Positions 1-7,510 of a stretch of 64,000 nucleotides of DNA are shown here, piece by piece. This DNA comes from Planctomycetaceae bacterium (lineage in GTDB: Bacteria; Planctomycetota; Planctomycetia; Pirellulales; Pirellulaceae). The first letter of the stretch is position 1. Each line of letters opens with the position of its first letter. The notes beneath the pieces are model-generated. The model made no database searches and was not told the origin of the DNA. It saw only the letters and a program-made list of their open reading frames with translations. The stretch lies in the NCBI GenBank assembly GCA_005778405.1, contig SXOA01000060.1, positions 62,001-126,000 on the forward strand, given 5' to 3'. Made by a program: the position numbers and the translations under genes.

Positions 1-440
1 TGGGCGTCATCCCAGGCCTCCTTGCCTTTGGGTGATGGGCGAAAAAACCGGTTAGCGGCTCCATCGCAATCCATGCGATGGGCGGGGTGCCGCTGTTTGC
101 GGGCGACCAGGGCCGCCAGCAGACCTATTACCGGGCAATGAACGAGCCGAAATTGTCAGCATTTGAGCAACGGGGTCAAGACGAAAACCAATCCCGCTCA
201 AAATCCAGTTTTAAGCGACCTATCTACCCACGAACCGGGTGCCCTTATTCACGTTTTTTCCATGATTCGTGAACGACGTTTACGTCCAGTCGAATCAACT
301 CAACTCCTTATAGAATATCGTGTTACCGATTCGTGAATCGCCGCAAGTCTGATTCACAGGCGTGTTTTACTGGTGTTTTTGATTCACGAGAAATCCTGGG
401 ATCCGGCAGCCAATCATAAGCTCTCTTTCAAACACCCAAC
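1..440. other. Intergenic region with GATTCACG-like motif cluster
   Basis: I see no convincing gene here. The first 200 bases are GC-rich with short open frames only. From about 240 the sequence becomes AT-rich and carries several copies of a TTCACG/CGTGAA motif: ATTCACG at 247-253, GATTCGTGAAC at 264-274, CGATTCGTGAATCG at 327-340 (6-bp arms around GT), GATTCACAG at 351-359 and GATTCACGAG at 381-390. The role is unknown. The motifs could be regulator sites or leftovers of a mobile element. Confidence 0.4.
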
Positions 441-446
441 TCGAGG

Positions 447-730
447 CATGCTAAAGACCGGCGTGCGAGGCGGAGTGAAACAAGGCCTGCTGATCGGCAA
501 GCCGGGCTTCGCGGTGAGCGCGGGCAGGCCATGAACTCGCTGTACCTCGAATATCGCCACGTAAAGGGGCAGGTCATGCTGACCGAGGGAGCAAACAATC
601 GAAATGGGTGGGCTGCGAACGAGGGGGCTTGCAGCTGCTGCTCGACGGCAAGGGCCAACCGATTGTGGGCCTGGACGGCACGTTCAACAACGACCTGACG
701 GCCATGCGATTGTTGCTGCCAACGCGCTAG
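447..730 (+). pseudogene. Decayed coding remnant in three frames
   Basis: Three short coding-like stretches lie end to end in different forward frames. From 447 there is a peptide containing GVKQGLLIGKPGFAVSAG, ending in a stop that overlaps an ATG at 531. From 531 comes MNSLYLEYRHVKGQVMLTE. After a further shift near 600-628 comes LQLLLDGKGQPIVGLDG and then FNNDLTAMRLLLP, with a stop at 728-730. High GC at third codon positions within each piece suggests one ancestral gene broken by indels. I do not recognise the family. Chance coding is possible, so confidence is low. Confidence 0.35.
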
Positions 731-747
731 CGGCCTGAGTCGTGTTC

Positions 748-846
748 GGCGAGCGGCCTGCGTAAGCTGGCCGGTCACTTGGAAGCGCCAAGTGCGGCAC
801 GCACCGGAGAGCCGACTTACCGGCCAGCTTACGCAGGCCGCTCGCC
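748..846. repeat. Long perfect inverted repeat with nested hairpin
   Basis: A 28-bp arm at 748-775 is repeated as its exact reverse complement at 819-846. The core is GCCTGCGTAAGCTGGCC. The 43-base spacer contains a smaller perfect hairpin, CACTTGG at 776-782 pairing with CCAAGTG at 788-794. The arm resembles the CGTAAGC-centred palindromic repeats common in planctomycete genomes (recalled, not searched). It lies downstream of the coding remnant and of the kinase stop. Confidence 0.75.
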
Positions 847-866
847 ACGGAGAAATGAAGACTAGG

Positions 867-962
867 AGCCTGTTGAAAAAGGGGTTTGGCTCGGAGCCAA
901 CGATCAATTCTCCCCGCGAAAACGGGTTGTGGCGACGTGCCTGACCCCTTTTTCAACACGCT
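867..962. repeat. Terminal-inverted-repeat-like element
   Basis: The 19-base arms at 867-885 and 944-962 are inverted copies with one mismatch. The shared core TGTTGAAAAAGGGGT (871-885) matches ACCCCTTTTTCAACA (944-958) perfectly. The 58-base interior is too small for a gene. The architecture suggests a miniature transposable element or an interspersed palindrome. It ends at the stop codon of the kinase gene (964-966) and could also act as a transcript-end structure for it. Confidence 0.6.
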
Positions 963-963
963 G

Positions 964-3900
964 CTAGGGGAGCATGCGGCGCGTCGTGGAGGAGGGAAGT
1001 TGAGTCTTCCAGTCGATGTGCCCCTCACCGGAGCCGGACTTGTTCAGGCCATGCGGCACGACGGTGATGCGAATTCCGATCAGGCCGGTCTCCGGAAGTT
1101 TGTTCGCGTCCACGTTTCCGCACCACGAGACGATCTCGGTCTTCGGCTCCAGCGTCCCTAGCCCCAGACTCTTCGATCCGACGGCTGCGTCCAGTCCTTC
1201 TGGCAACAGGAAGCCCTCCGTGGAGCCCCCGCCTCCTCCGGCGTACCTGGTTTCAATCCGCCAACTCTTGCGGCCTTCCACCTCGACGGCCCGGCGGGCA
1301 TGTGACCAGAGAAATGACGCTTCCAGAGGCTTGCCCGCGGCCATGACATATCCGCAGTGATTGGGAATCGCCACGGTGGCATTGTCCTGTCGAGTCACGA
1401 TTTCAAAAATCGCCACCTGCCCGGCGGGAACGGTGAAATTCACGCCGATGCCGCTGGTGATGATTCCCAGGGATGGGACTGCGGCGGGATCTTCCACGCT
1501 CGCTGCGTCGTTCCCACTGGGAAGAGACGCTGCGATTCCGACCAGTAGAGCCAGCGGCCCGAAGACGCTCACCACGCCGACCACGGCTCCGGCTGGCGTG
1601 AACAGCCACTCGATGAACCTGCCGTACTTTTCGCCCTGCGATTCAAACGCGGCGATGACGCGGGGCCGCGTGAAATAGATGACTTGCCCAATCAGACACG
1701 CCAGGCCGAAGGCGAGTGACCCGCCGAAGACCAGCAGGAACGTGGCGAGCGTCACGAAGTCGCGCACGTCCCCTTCGACCCCCTCCGCGATCACGGTCTG
1801 CTCAATATCCGTGTAAAGATCGAGGATGGCATAGCGTGCCAGGTACGGCGCGTCGAAGACCAGCGAGGCCAGGCCGAAGATGCACACCCCCAGCGTCAGT
1901 TTCCTCGCCCACGGCTTCCAGAGGAACAGCCCGATGCTGGCGGCAAACATCCCGGCCGCCATGACGAACGCCAGCACCGTATCGACCTGCTCCCACACTT
2001 GCCAGTGCCACGGCACCGGCCTGGCAAACTCCGCCGGCGACTCCATCCAGCACACCAGCATCAGGATGACCGCTCCCACCAGATTGAACGTGGCCAGCAC
2101 GGGAACCAGCTTTGGATACGTAGTCACTGCAGGGGGCAACGAAACTGGATCAGCTGGCGTTTTATCGTCTGATCTCTCGCCAGCCGGAGAAAAGAAGCTC
2201 CAGGCTCGTTTGACGATGGCCGACGACACCCCTCCGCCGATGAACACGGTCTCGACCAGAGCCAGGAACAGCGACATGGGGAAGTTCATTCCCAAACCGG
2301 AATGATGAAAGTACAAGAGCACGCTAAAGATCGCCCCGTTGATCGTGAGTAGTGGGAAGAAGAGCAGGTCCAAGAGCGCGAGCGGCAGGCCATAGAGCTT
2401 TCCGCTGGAGCGTTTGATCTGCTCGATGGCGACAAAGCCCAGAATGGTGGTCCCGAGAAATGCAGTGGCACCGAGGGCCAGAATGATCGCGGCTGCAACG
2501 ACAACGGCCGGATGAATTTCCTGGAACGCTTCCGTGTTGTCGAAGTACTTCCGAATGGCAAAGTGCCAGGCCGGATAGCCAAGAATGGGAAGCGGCGCCC
2601 AGAGAATGCCAACGAGGGCCAGGAGACTCAGGCGCGGCTCGCTGGCGGCGTCCGGAGAATGCTGCGAACGATTGCTGGTTCTCCGCTGGGACGCCGCATC
2701 GAACGCCCGGCGAACATCGTCGCGAAAGAGCGTGGCAGCAACCGCCATCGCCACCGGCACACCCAGCCACAAAGGAATGGCGACGGGCCAAGTGGGCATA
2801 TGGCGAAACTCCATCACCACGTTCAAGGCAATGACCGCCGGAAGAAATATGCCCACGACCACCACGACCAGCAGCACGAACAGGCGCGCCCGCAGTTGGC
2901 GCAGCAGCAGGCCGGCGGCACCGATGAACACGGCATAGATGGCGTGAACGCCCGACGCGGTGGTCAGACCGTCACGGACCAGCGCATTGGCAAACTGGTC
3001 GGAAGAATACTGGGGCACCGCCAGCAGCCATATTGCCACTCCGCAGGCGGTCGCGAAGGCGACTCCGGCAGCGAGAAGCAGACAGTCGGCGGGAGCTTGT
3101 ACGAGGTGCGGACCGGGCAACAAATCTTGCCCCGTCGCCGTCTTCTCGTCCGACTGGGGGCTTGCAGACTCGGCCCCAACCATCCCCCCGTGACGAAATC
3201 GGACAGCTTCCAGAAACGCACGCCGACTTTGGGGACAGAAATACCAGCAGCCCTCCCGTCCGTCGATTCGGAAATAATCCCTGGCCGACATTCCGATGAT
3301 CGAACCTCGCGGCGGCAGACCGGGCCAAAGCCAGACCTGACGGAATACCTCCCCGCGCGTCAGGGCCTGCACACGAACGATATCGCACCATGCAAGAAAC
3401 TTGCTCGGACCCATGTAGCGATGAATGGTAAGGCCGCCGTCGTCAACGGTCGCGCCACGCACCGAACCCAGTCCCAGCACGACGAACAGCGACATGAAGA
3501 TCGCGGTGCCGACGACCATTCCGATCGAGGCGGCTGTGGACACTGCGACTCCGAGAAAGGTGAGGGCGAGAAAGGTCACGATCGCCGGGAAGGCCAAGCA
3601 AGTTCCGAACACAAGCGGTGTCAGCGCCAGGCAAAGCATCCAGTCCGTTTCATCGCGAGGCATAGTTTGTGACTTGAGTTCGACGGCACCTCCACGAAAG
3701 GTCGGCATCGCGGCTTGCGGCGGCGGCGATTTATCACGCGTGATCGTCTCCACATCCGTCTTCACCTCGCTCGCGTGCTGATAGCGCTGTTCCGGGTGCT
3801 GCTCCAGGGCTCGAAGCACGATTTCGTCCAGTCGAATATCGATTTGGACTCTTTGGGACGGCGGCGCGAACTTGCCCATCGGCAGTTCGCCGGTAAGCAG

Positions 3901-4911
3901 CTCGTAGAAGATGACTCCCAGGGAATAAATGTCGGCGCGGTGATCGACCGCTCGGGAGCCTTGCATCTGTTCGGGAGCCATGTATCGCATCGTCCCCATC
4001 ACCTGCTGCGTGGCGGTGAGGGAAATATCAGGGGACTCACGTCCCCCGCTCGCCATAAGCTTCGCCAGGCCGAAGTCGGCGATTTTCACTCGGCCCCGTT
4101 TGTCGATCAGGATGTTTTCAGGCTTTATATCCCGATGCACGATCCCCTCGTCGTGGGCGAACTGGAGCGCCTCGCAGATCTGAGGCACGATGGCGAGCGC
4201 TTCGGCTGGGGTGAGTTTGCCGGTTTGAATCGTCTGCCGCAGATTCACGCCGTCGACGTACTCCATCACAATGTAAAACAGACCCTGTTGTGACCGGTCC
4301 CCTTGTTGTGGCCGGTCTCCCTGTTGTGGCCGGTCTCCCTGTTGTGGCCGGTCTCCGACCGAGCCACTCGCCTGACCGAAGGTCTCCTGCGGCTCGCGCG
4401 ACGGCGGGAGACCTTCGGTCGGCGGTTTCGGCGGGGTCGGAGACCCGCGCCGAACATCCAGAGACCCGCGCCGAACATCCGGCGGCCCGCGCCGAACATC
4501 GTCGGTCTGGCCGAAGTCGAAGACGGAGACGATGTGGTTGTGGCTGAGCCGGGCCAGGGCCTTGGCCTCGCGGGTGAACCGCTCGGCGAAGGCCGGGTCG
4601 TGGCCGATTTCCGGCGGCAGCACCTTCACCGCCACCAGCCGATCGAGCCCCCGTTGCCGGGCTTTGTAGACCGCCCCCATGCCTCCCTTGCCGAGCAGTT
4701 CCAGGATTTCCAATTGCGGGAACTTGCCTGCCAGGCTTTCCACGGAAAGGGGCTCGAAACCGGAGAATGTGGGGCTTGGCATTGTCGCGGCCGGCTTGGG
4801 CTGTGGCTCACTCTCCAGCCCCGCTCTTACCAGGCATTTGGGGCAGAGGCCAGCCGGAGCATCGGCGGGAAGCTGGGTGCCACATTTCGGGCAGTGGGAC
4901 TGTTCAGTCAT
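964..4911 (-). CDS. Membrane Ser/Thr protein kinase (PknB-like)
   Basis: This is a 1315-residue Hanks-type kinase. The N-terminus carries a zinc ribbon (C7/C10 and C23/C26). The catalytic domain follows at about residues 68-395: glycine-rich loop GKGGMG at 74-79, catalytic Lys in VAVKVL (K96), HRDIKPEN with D261, DFG at 279-281 and APE at 312-314. All key residues are present, so activity is likely. A low-complexity block of about 72 residues (139-210) interrupts the small lobe. It is built from DVRRGS-like and GDRPQQ repeats encoded by palindromic and tandem DNA. After the kinase come about a dozen hydrophobic segments (about 423-1110) and a C-terminal soluble region of about 200 residues. 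The ATG at 4911 fits the zinc ribbon start seen in this planctomycete class. The signal sensed is unknown. The repeat block is unlike the rest of the gene in composition. Confidence 0.9.
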   Translation of the reverse strand: MTEQSHCPKCGTQLPADAPAGLCPKCLVRAGLESEPQPKPAATMPSPTFSGFEPLSVESLAGKFPQLEILELLGKGGMGAVYKARQRGLDRLVAVKVLPPEIGHDPAFAERFTREAKALARLSHNHIVSVFDFGQTDDVRRGPPDVRRGSLDVRRGSPTPPKPPTEGLPPSREPQETFGQASGSVGDRPQQGDRPQQGDRPQQGDRSQQGLFYIVMEYVDGVNLRQTIQTGKLTPAEALAIVPQICEALQFAHDEGIVHRDIKPENILIDKRGRVKIADFGLAKLMASGGRESPDISLTATQQVMGTMRYMAPEQMQGSRAVDHRADIYSLGVIFYELLTGELPMGKFAPPSQRVQIDIRLDEIVLRALEQHPEQRYQHASEVKTDVETITRDKSPPPQAAMPTFRGGAVELKSQTMPRDETDWMLCLALTPLVFGTCLAFPAIVTFLALTFLGVAVSTAASIGMVVGTAIFMSLFVVLGLGSVRGATVDDGGLTIHRYMGPSKFLAWCDIVRVQALTRGEVFRQVWLWPGLPPRGSIIGMSARDYFRIDGREGCWYFCPQSRRAFLEAVRFRHGGMVGAESASPQSDEKTATGQDLLPGPHLVQAPADCLLLAAGVAFATACGVAIWLLAVPQYSSDQFANALVRDGLTTASGVHAIYAVFIGAAGLLLRQLRARLFVLLVVVVVGIFLPAVIALNVVMEFRHMPTWPVAIPLWLGVPVAMAVAATLFRDDVRRAFDAASQRRTSNRSQHSPDAASEPRLSLLALVGILWAPLPILGYPAWHFAIRKYFDNTEAFQEIHPAVVVAAAIILALGATAFLGTTILGFVAIEQIKRSSGKLYGLPLALLDLLFFPLLTINGAIFSVLLYFHHSGLGMNFPMSLFLALVETVFIGGGVSSAIVKRAWSFFSPAGERSDDKTPADPVSLPPAVTTYPKLVPVLATFNLVGAVILMLVCWMESPAEFARPVPWHWQVWEQVDTVLAFVMAAGMFAASIGLFLWKPWARKLTLGVCIFGLASLVFDAPYLARYAILDLYTDIEQTVIAEGVEGDVRDFVTLATFLLVFGGSLAFGLACLIGQVIYFTRPRVIAAFESQGEKYGRFIEWLFTPAGAVVGVVSVFGPLALLVGIAASLPSGNDAASVEDPAAVPSLGIITSGIGVNFTVPAGQVAIFEIVTRQDNATVAIPNHCGYVMAAGKPLEASFLWSHARRAVEVEGRKSWRIETRYAGGGGGSTEGFLLPEGLDAAVGSKSLGLGTLEPKTEIVSWCGNVDANKLPETGLIGIRITVVPHGLNKSGSGEGHIDWKTQLPSSTTRRMLP
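4282..4500. repeat. Palindromic and tandem repeat block inside kinase gene
   Basis: Inside the kinase reading frame there are about four 18-bp tandem units (core TTGTGGCCGGTCTCC) at 4283-4356. Nested inverted repeats follow: GGTCTCCGACC at 4350-4360 with GGTCGGAGACC at 4435-4445, enclosing GACCGAAGGTCTCC at 4374-4387 with GGAGACCTTCGGTC at 4407-4420. Three 21-bp units (core GACCCGCGCCGAACATC) lie at about 4439-4500. The total insertion keeps the reading frame, so it lengthens the kinase domain rather than breaking it. Confidence 0.8.
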
Positions 4912-5115
4912 GGCGGCTGACTCCAGGAAGGGGTGTTATACCCTCTTCTACAGAATTTCCGCGGCTGGGTAACAAAAATACCAGCCCGACGCGCCAGTTT
5001 TGATGTTGCGCCTTTTTCGCTTGCAGGGAAGCGAGTTTGAGATTGGAGAAAGTGGCGAGCCCCGTCACAACGACCAGATCATTGGAATCTCACCAGCCGA
5101 GCAAGGAGTTTCGAC

Positions 5116-5490
5116 ATGGTCATGGTCGCCGATTTGTTGCCTGGACTCAAGCGGTTTTTCTCGGGGACGAGGCTGACGGACGCCGGCCTGAGGATGGTGA
5201 CCACTATTCTTCTGCACTCCCGTCGCATGTCATGCTTGCCAGCCGCGGGCGCGGTTCGATCCAAAGTGCCGCAGCGGGCTCAGGTGGGGCGGATGCTCAA
5301 GCGTCCCCGCTTGAGCCGCTTGAAACTGACGAATATCGCGCGGGCGGAATTGCTGGCGCGGGAAGCGGTCCAGGGTCGTTTCCTGTTCATGATCGATGCC
5401 ACACTGGTCGGCCAGGCCGGCCAGTAGACCGAAGACACTTCAGCACGGGGAATTGAAAGGCGGCGGCTCAAGACCGGTGCGAGTTGACAC
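5116..5490 (+). pseudogene. IS4-like transposase remnant
   Basis: An open frame from 5116 to 5427 encodes an IS4-type N-terminus ending in GRFLFMIDATLVGQAGQ. This resembles the first catalytic Asp region of planctomycete IS4-like transposases (typically FVFVIDATLxSQAGKKTENTF). After the stop at 5425-5427 the expected continuation appears in other frames: TEDT, then FSTGN, then a basic run near 5455-5475. The gene is therefore frameshifted and truncated, and the remaining catalytic residues are absent. Inverted ends could not be located. This is a dead element, and the family assignment rests on recalled motifs. Confidence 0.6.
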
Positions 5491-5632
5491 TCACGGCCTT
5501 CCTCGATCTGGAAGACCTCCAAGCGCGACCACTGGCGCGTCGGGCTAGTGATGATGCCTGAGCTGCTTGTTTCACCAAATCGCGGGTGATACTATCGCTA
5601 CAGTCGCAGTCAACCACTTCTTGGAGACAAAC

Positions 5633-6031
5633 ATGAAAACGATTCTCTTGGCGGCGCTGGTCCTCGGACTGAGCGGCCTGGCGGGGGTAGCGGAGGACAA
5701 GAAAGAGGTCGACCCGGTTGGGACGTGGAAGTGCGAGTACAAGATTGGCGATCAGGCGCGGACGAGCGAGCTGACGATCAAGAAGGACGGGGACAAGCTC
5801 GTCGGGACGATGAGCTGGCCGGACCAGAAGGATGAGAAGCTCAAGGACGTGAAGCTGAAGGACGCCGATCTGACCTTCTCCGCCGTGAGGACGTTCATGG
5901 ATAACAAGATCCCCATCGACTACAAGTTCACGATCGACGGTGACAAGCTCAAGGGAAAGGGCTCTGCCGAATTCAACGGCCAGAAGCAGGAGTTCGACAT
6001 CGAAGGAAAGCGGGAGAAGAAGGACAAGTAG
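5633..6031 (+). CDS. Small exported hypothetical protein
   Basis: This 132-residue protein begins with a signal peptide (MKTILLAALVLGLSGLAGVA, cleavage expected near residue 20). The mature part is rich in Lys and Asp. It opens with a VGTWKCEY motif followed by repeated short strands (TSELTIKKDGDKLVGTMSW), as in small beta-barrel or lipocalin-like exported proteins of planctomycetes that begin with GTW. The start at 5633 is chosen because GGAG lies about 10 bases upstream and the signal peptide begins there. An upstream in-frame start would add 22 unrelated residues. No partner gene is adjacent. The function is unknown. Confidence 0.75.
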   Translation: MKTILLAALVLGLSGLAGVAEDKKEVDPVGTWKCEYKIGDQARTSELTIKKDGDKLVGTMSWPDQKDEKLKDVKLKDADLTFSAVRTFMDNKIPIDYKFTIDGDKLKGKGSAEFNGQKQEFDIEGKREKKDK

Positions 6032-6130
6032 CGGCTCGGCGGCCTTTCACAACACTCGTCATTCAAGGTAGTTCTATTTTCGTGTGTGGGCGCAGGATAA
6101 TAACGAGTTCGGTGTCGTGGCGAGACTCCT

Positions 6131-6376
6131 ATGCAAGATGACCGTGAACTCACTCGCAGGTCCCTCGATTTCCAGACACGTTCGCGCGATTTTCGAATGG
6201 TGGACTTGCCTGGCTACATGAATTGGTCAAGTCGCAAGCTGGCGGAGGGCGAATCTGCAGCCCTGGTCGCGCATCTCGACGCCACGAGCGCGTGGCTACT
6301 ACCCGAGGACGCCGCCAAGATGACGGAGAAGGACTACGACGAGATGATGGCAGACTTGAAAGAAGAGTCGGGCTGA
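6131..6376 (+). CDS. Short hypothetical protein
   Basis: This possible 81-residue acidic soluble protein ends in MTEKDYDEMMADLKEESG. The second half shows strong G/C preference at third codon positions, as real genes here do. The first half does not, and there is no clear ribosome binding site before the ATG. It may be a small gene or the surviving 3' end of a larger one, since decayed genes lie on both sides. No domain is recognised. Confidence 0.35.
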   Translation: MQDDRELTRRSLDFQTRSRDFRMVDLPGYMNWSSRKLAEGESAALVAHLDATSAWLLPEDAAKMTEKDYDEMMADLKEESG

Positions 6377-6413
6377 CGGGGGAGAGTCTTTCTTACCGTG
6401 ATGTGTAGAGGAG

Positions 6414-6521
6414 ATAGCGAAAGTCACCGGAATCTGGGGCGTGTTCTAGAGGAGCAAAGGGGATCCCGCCGCGCTGGCGGCTTGGTACCAGAAGCACCTG
6501 GGGCTGCCGCTGGAGCCGTAA
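6414..6521 (+). pseudogene. VOC/glyoxalase gene remnant
   Basis: Reading from ATA at 6414, the frame gives IAKVTGI, then an in-frame stop, then DPAALAAWYQKHLGLPLEP and a second stop at 6519-6521. This matches the N-terminus usual for VOC (glyoxalase/bleomycin-resistance) proteins, which run MAKVTGIGGVFF...DPxALAxWYxxHLG. An AGGAG ribosome binding site still precedes it at about 6409-6413. The start codon is lost (ATA), one internal stop is present, and the rest of the gene (about 100 residues) is missing. This is a clear pseudogene fragment. Confidence 0.65.
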
Positions 6522-6724
6522 CATCTTCTTGCCATTGATCTTCTTGCCAACTCTTCTCGGCAGACAGAGAGGCAAGAAAATAGGAGAGGGGGCGAGGGGG
6601 AAAACTATTTCAAGAATTCTTCAACTTTCTGGCCTCCGGCCCCTTGACGTGGACAAGTGAACAAGTGTATGATTGGGAAGTGCATTGGTCAGTAACTACC
6701 TCCCTTTATTTCAGGAGAACTTCC

Positions 6725-7405
6725 ATGACTAGGTGCGAACAGACAAAGAATGGCTTGCTGGCGGCAGGGACGGAGGAGCTCGCCATCGAGGGGGGTGCTG
6801 CGAAATTGGAGGATTTTCGCAACACTTCCAGCCCGATTTTCCCCGTGGGGCGCGTTGCGAAAAGCGAGCCATTTCGCAACGAAGACGCGAAAAGTGACAT
6901 CGGCATTCAGGTCCCAAGCGGGTGCGCGGCGAGCAACGGCCAGCGCTGCGACGAAGACCCGCTGAGCAGGCTTCCTCAACCCGTTTTGCCCTCCGCGCGC
7001 GGCCGGCCCAAGGTGGTGACGCCGCAGCTTCAGGAGCAAATTTGTTTGCTCCTCTCGGTGGGGCTTTCCCGGAGGCAGGCGGCAGCCTATCTGGGGATCG
7101 ACCATACCACGCTCAGCCACACGGCCACCCGTGATGCGGAATTTTCCGCGGACCTGAAGCGGGCGGAGGAGGTCGCCGCCGGGCGGCCGCTGCTGAGCAT
7201 TTTTGCCGCCAGCCAAAGAAACTGGCGGGCCGCCGTCTGGCTGGTGGAACATCGCCGCCTGCATCCATCCCCTCTGACGCCGGAAGAAAAGGCCGAGCGG
7301 CACCAGGAAGATCTGGAAGACGCCCGCCGCACGGGGGAAAGGCATCATGTGCTCCATGAGAGTGCGTCGGGCCGCAAAACAACGATCCGGACGAAACGGA
7401 CGTAG
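6725..7405 (+). CDS. Helix-turn-helix DNA-binding protein
   Basis: This protein of about 226 residues has a disordered N-terminal half and a C-terminal helix-turn-helix region (LLLSVGLSRRQAAAYLGI, then DHTTLSHTATRDAEFSADL). This resembles the HTH of phage terminase small subunits and of planctomycete proteins of unknown role. A conserved segment with RNWRAAVWLVEHR follows, and the tail is basic. AGGAG at 6713-6717 fixes the start at 6725. The N-terminal half covers a small inverted repeat (TTTTCGCAAC at 6814-6823 with GTTGCGAAAA at 6854-6863), so part of it may be repeat-derived. No other phage genes are nearby. DNA binding is inferred, and the target is unknown. Confidence 0.7.
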   Translation: MTRCEQTKNGLLAAGTEELAIEGGAAKLEDFRNTSSPIFPVGRVAKSEPFRNEDAKSDIGIQVPSGCAASNGQRCDEDPLSRLPQPVLPSARGRPKVVTPQLQEQICLLLSVGLSRRQAAAYLGIDHTTLSHTATRDAEFSADLKRAEEVAAGRPLLSIFAASQRNWRAAVWLVEHRRLHPSPLTPEEKAERHQEDLEDARRTGERHHVLHESASGRKTTIRTKRT

Positions 7406-7510
7406 AGTTTCCAAGCGGCCAGGCGATTCGACGCCGCGGATTGAAAGTGCGGCGCTCTCGCAGTATCGTGATTCATTGTTCTCCTTCCCCTCCCTACCGG
7501 AGTCTTACGC

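Noticed and set aside
2512-3672. Plus-strand open frame of 386 codons
   Set aside because: It is antisense to the kinase membrane region and rich in Arg and Gly. It is explained by codon complementarity.
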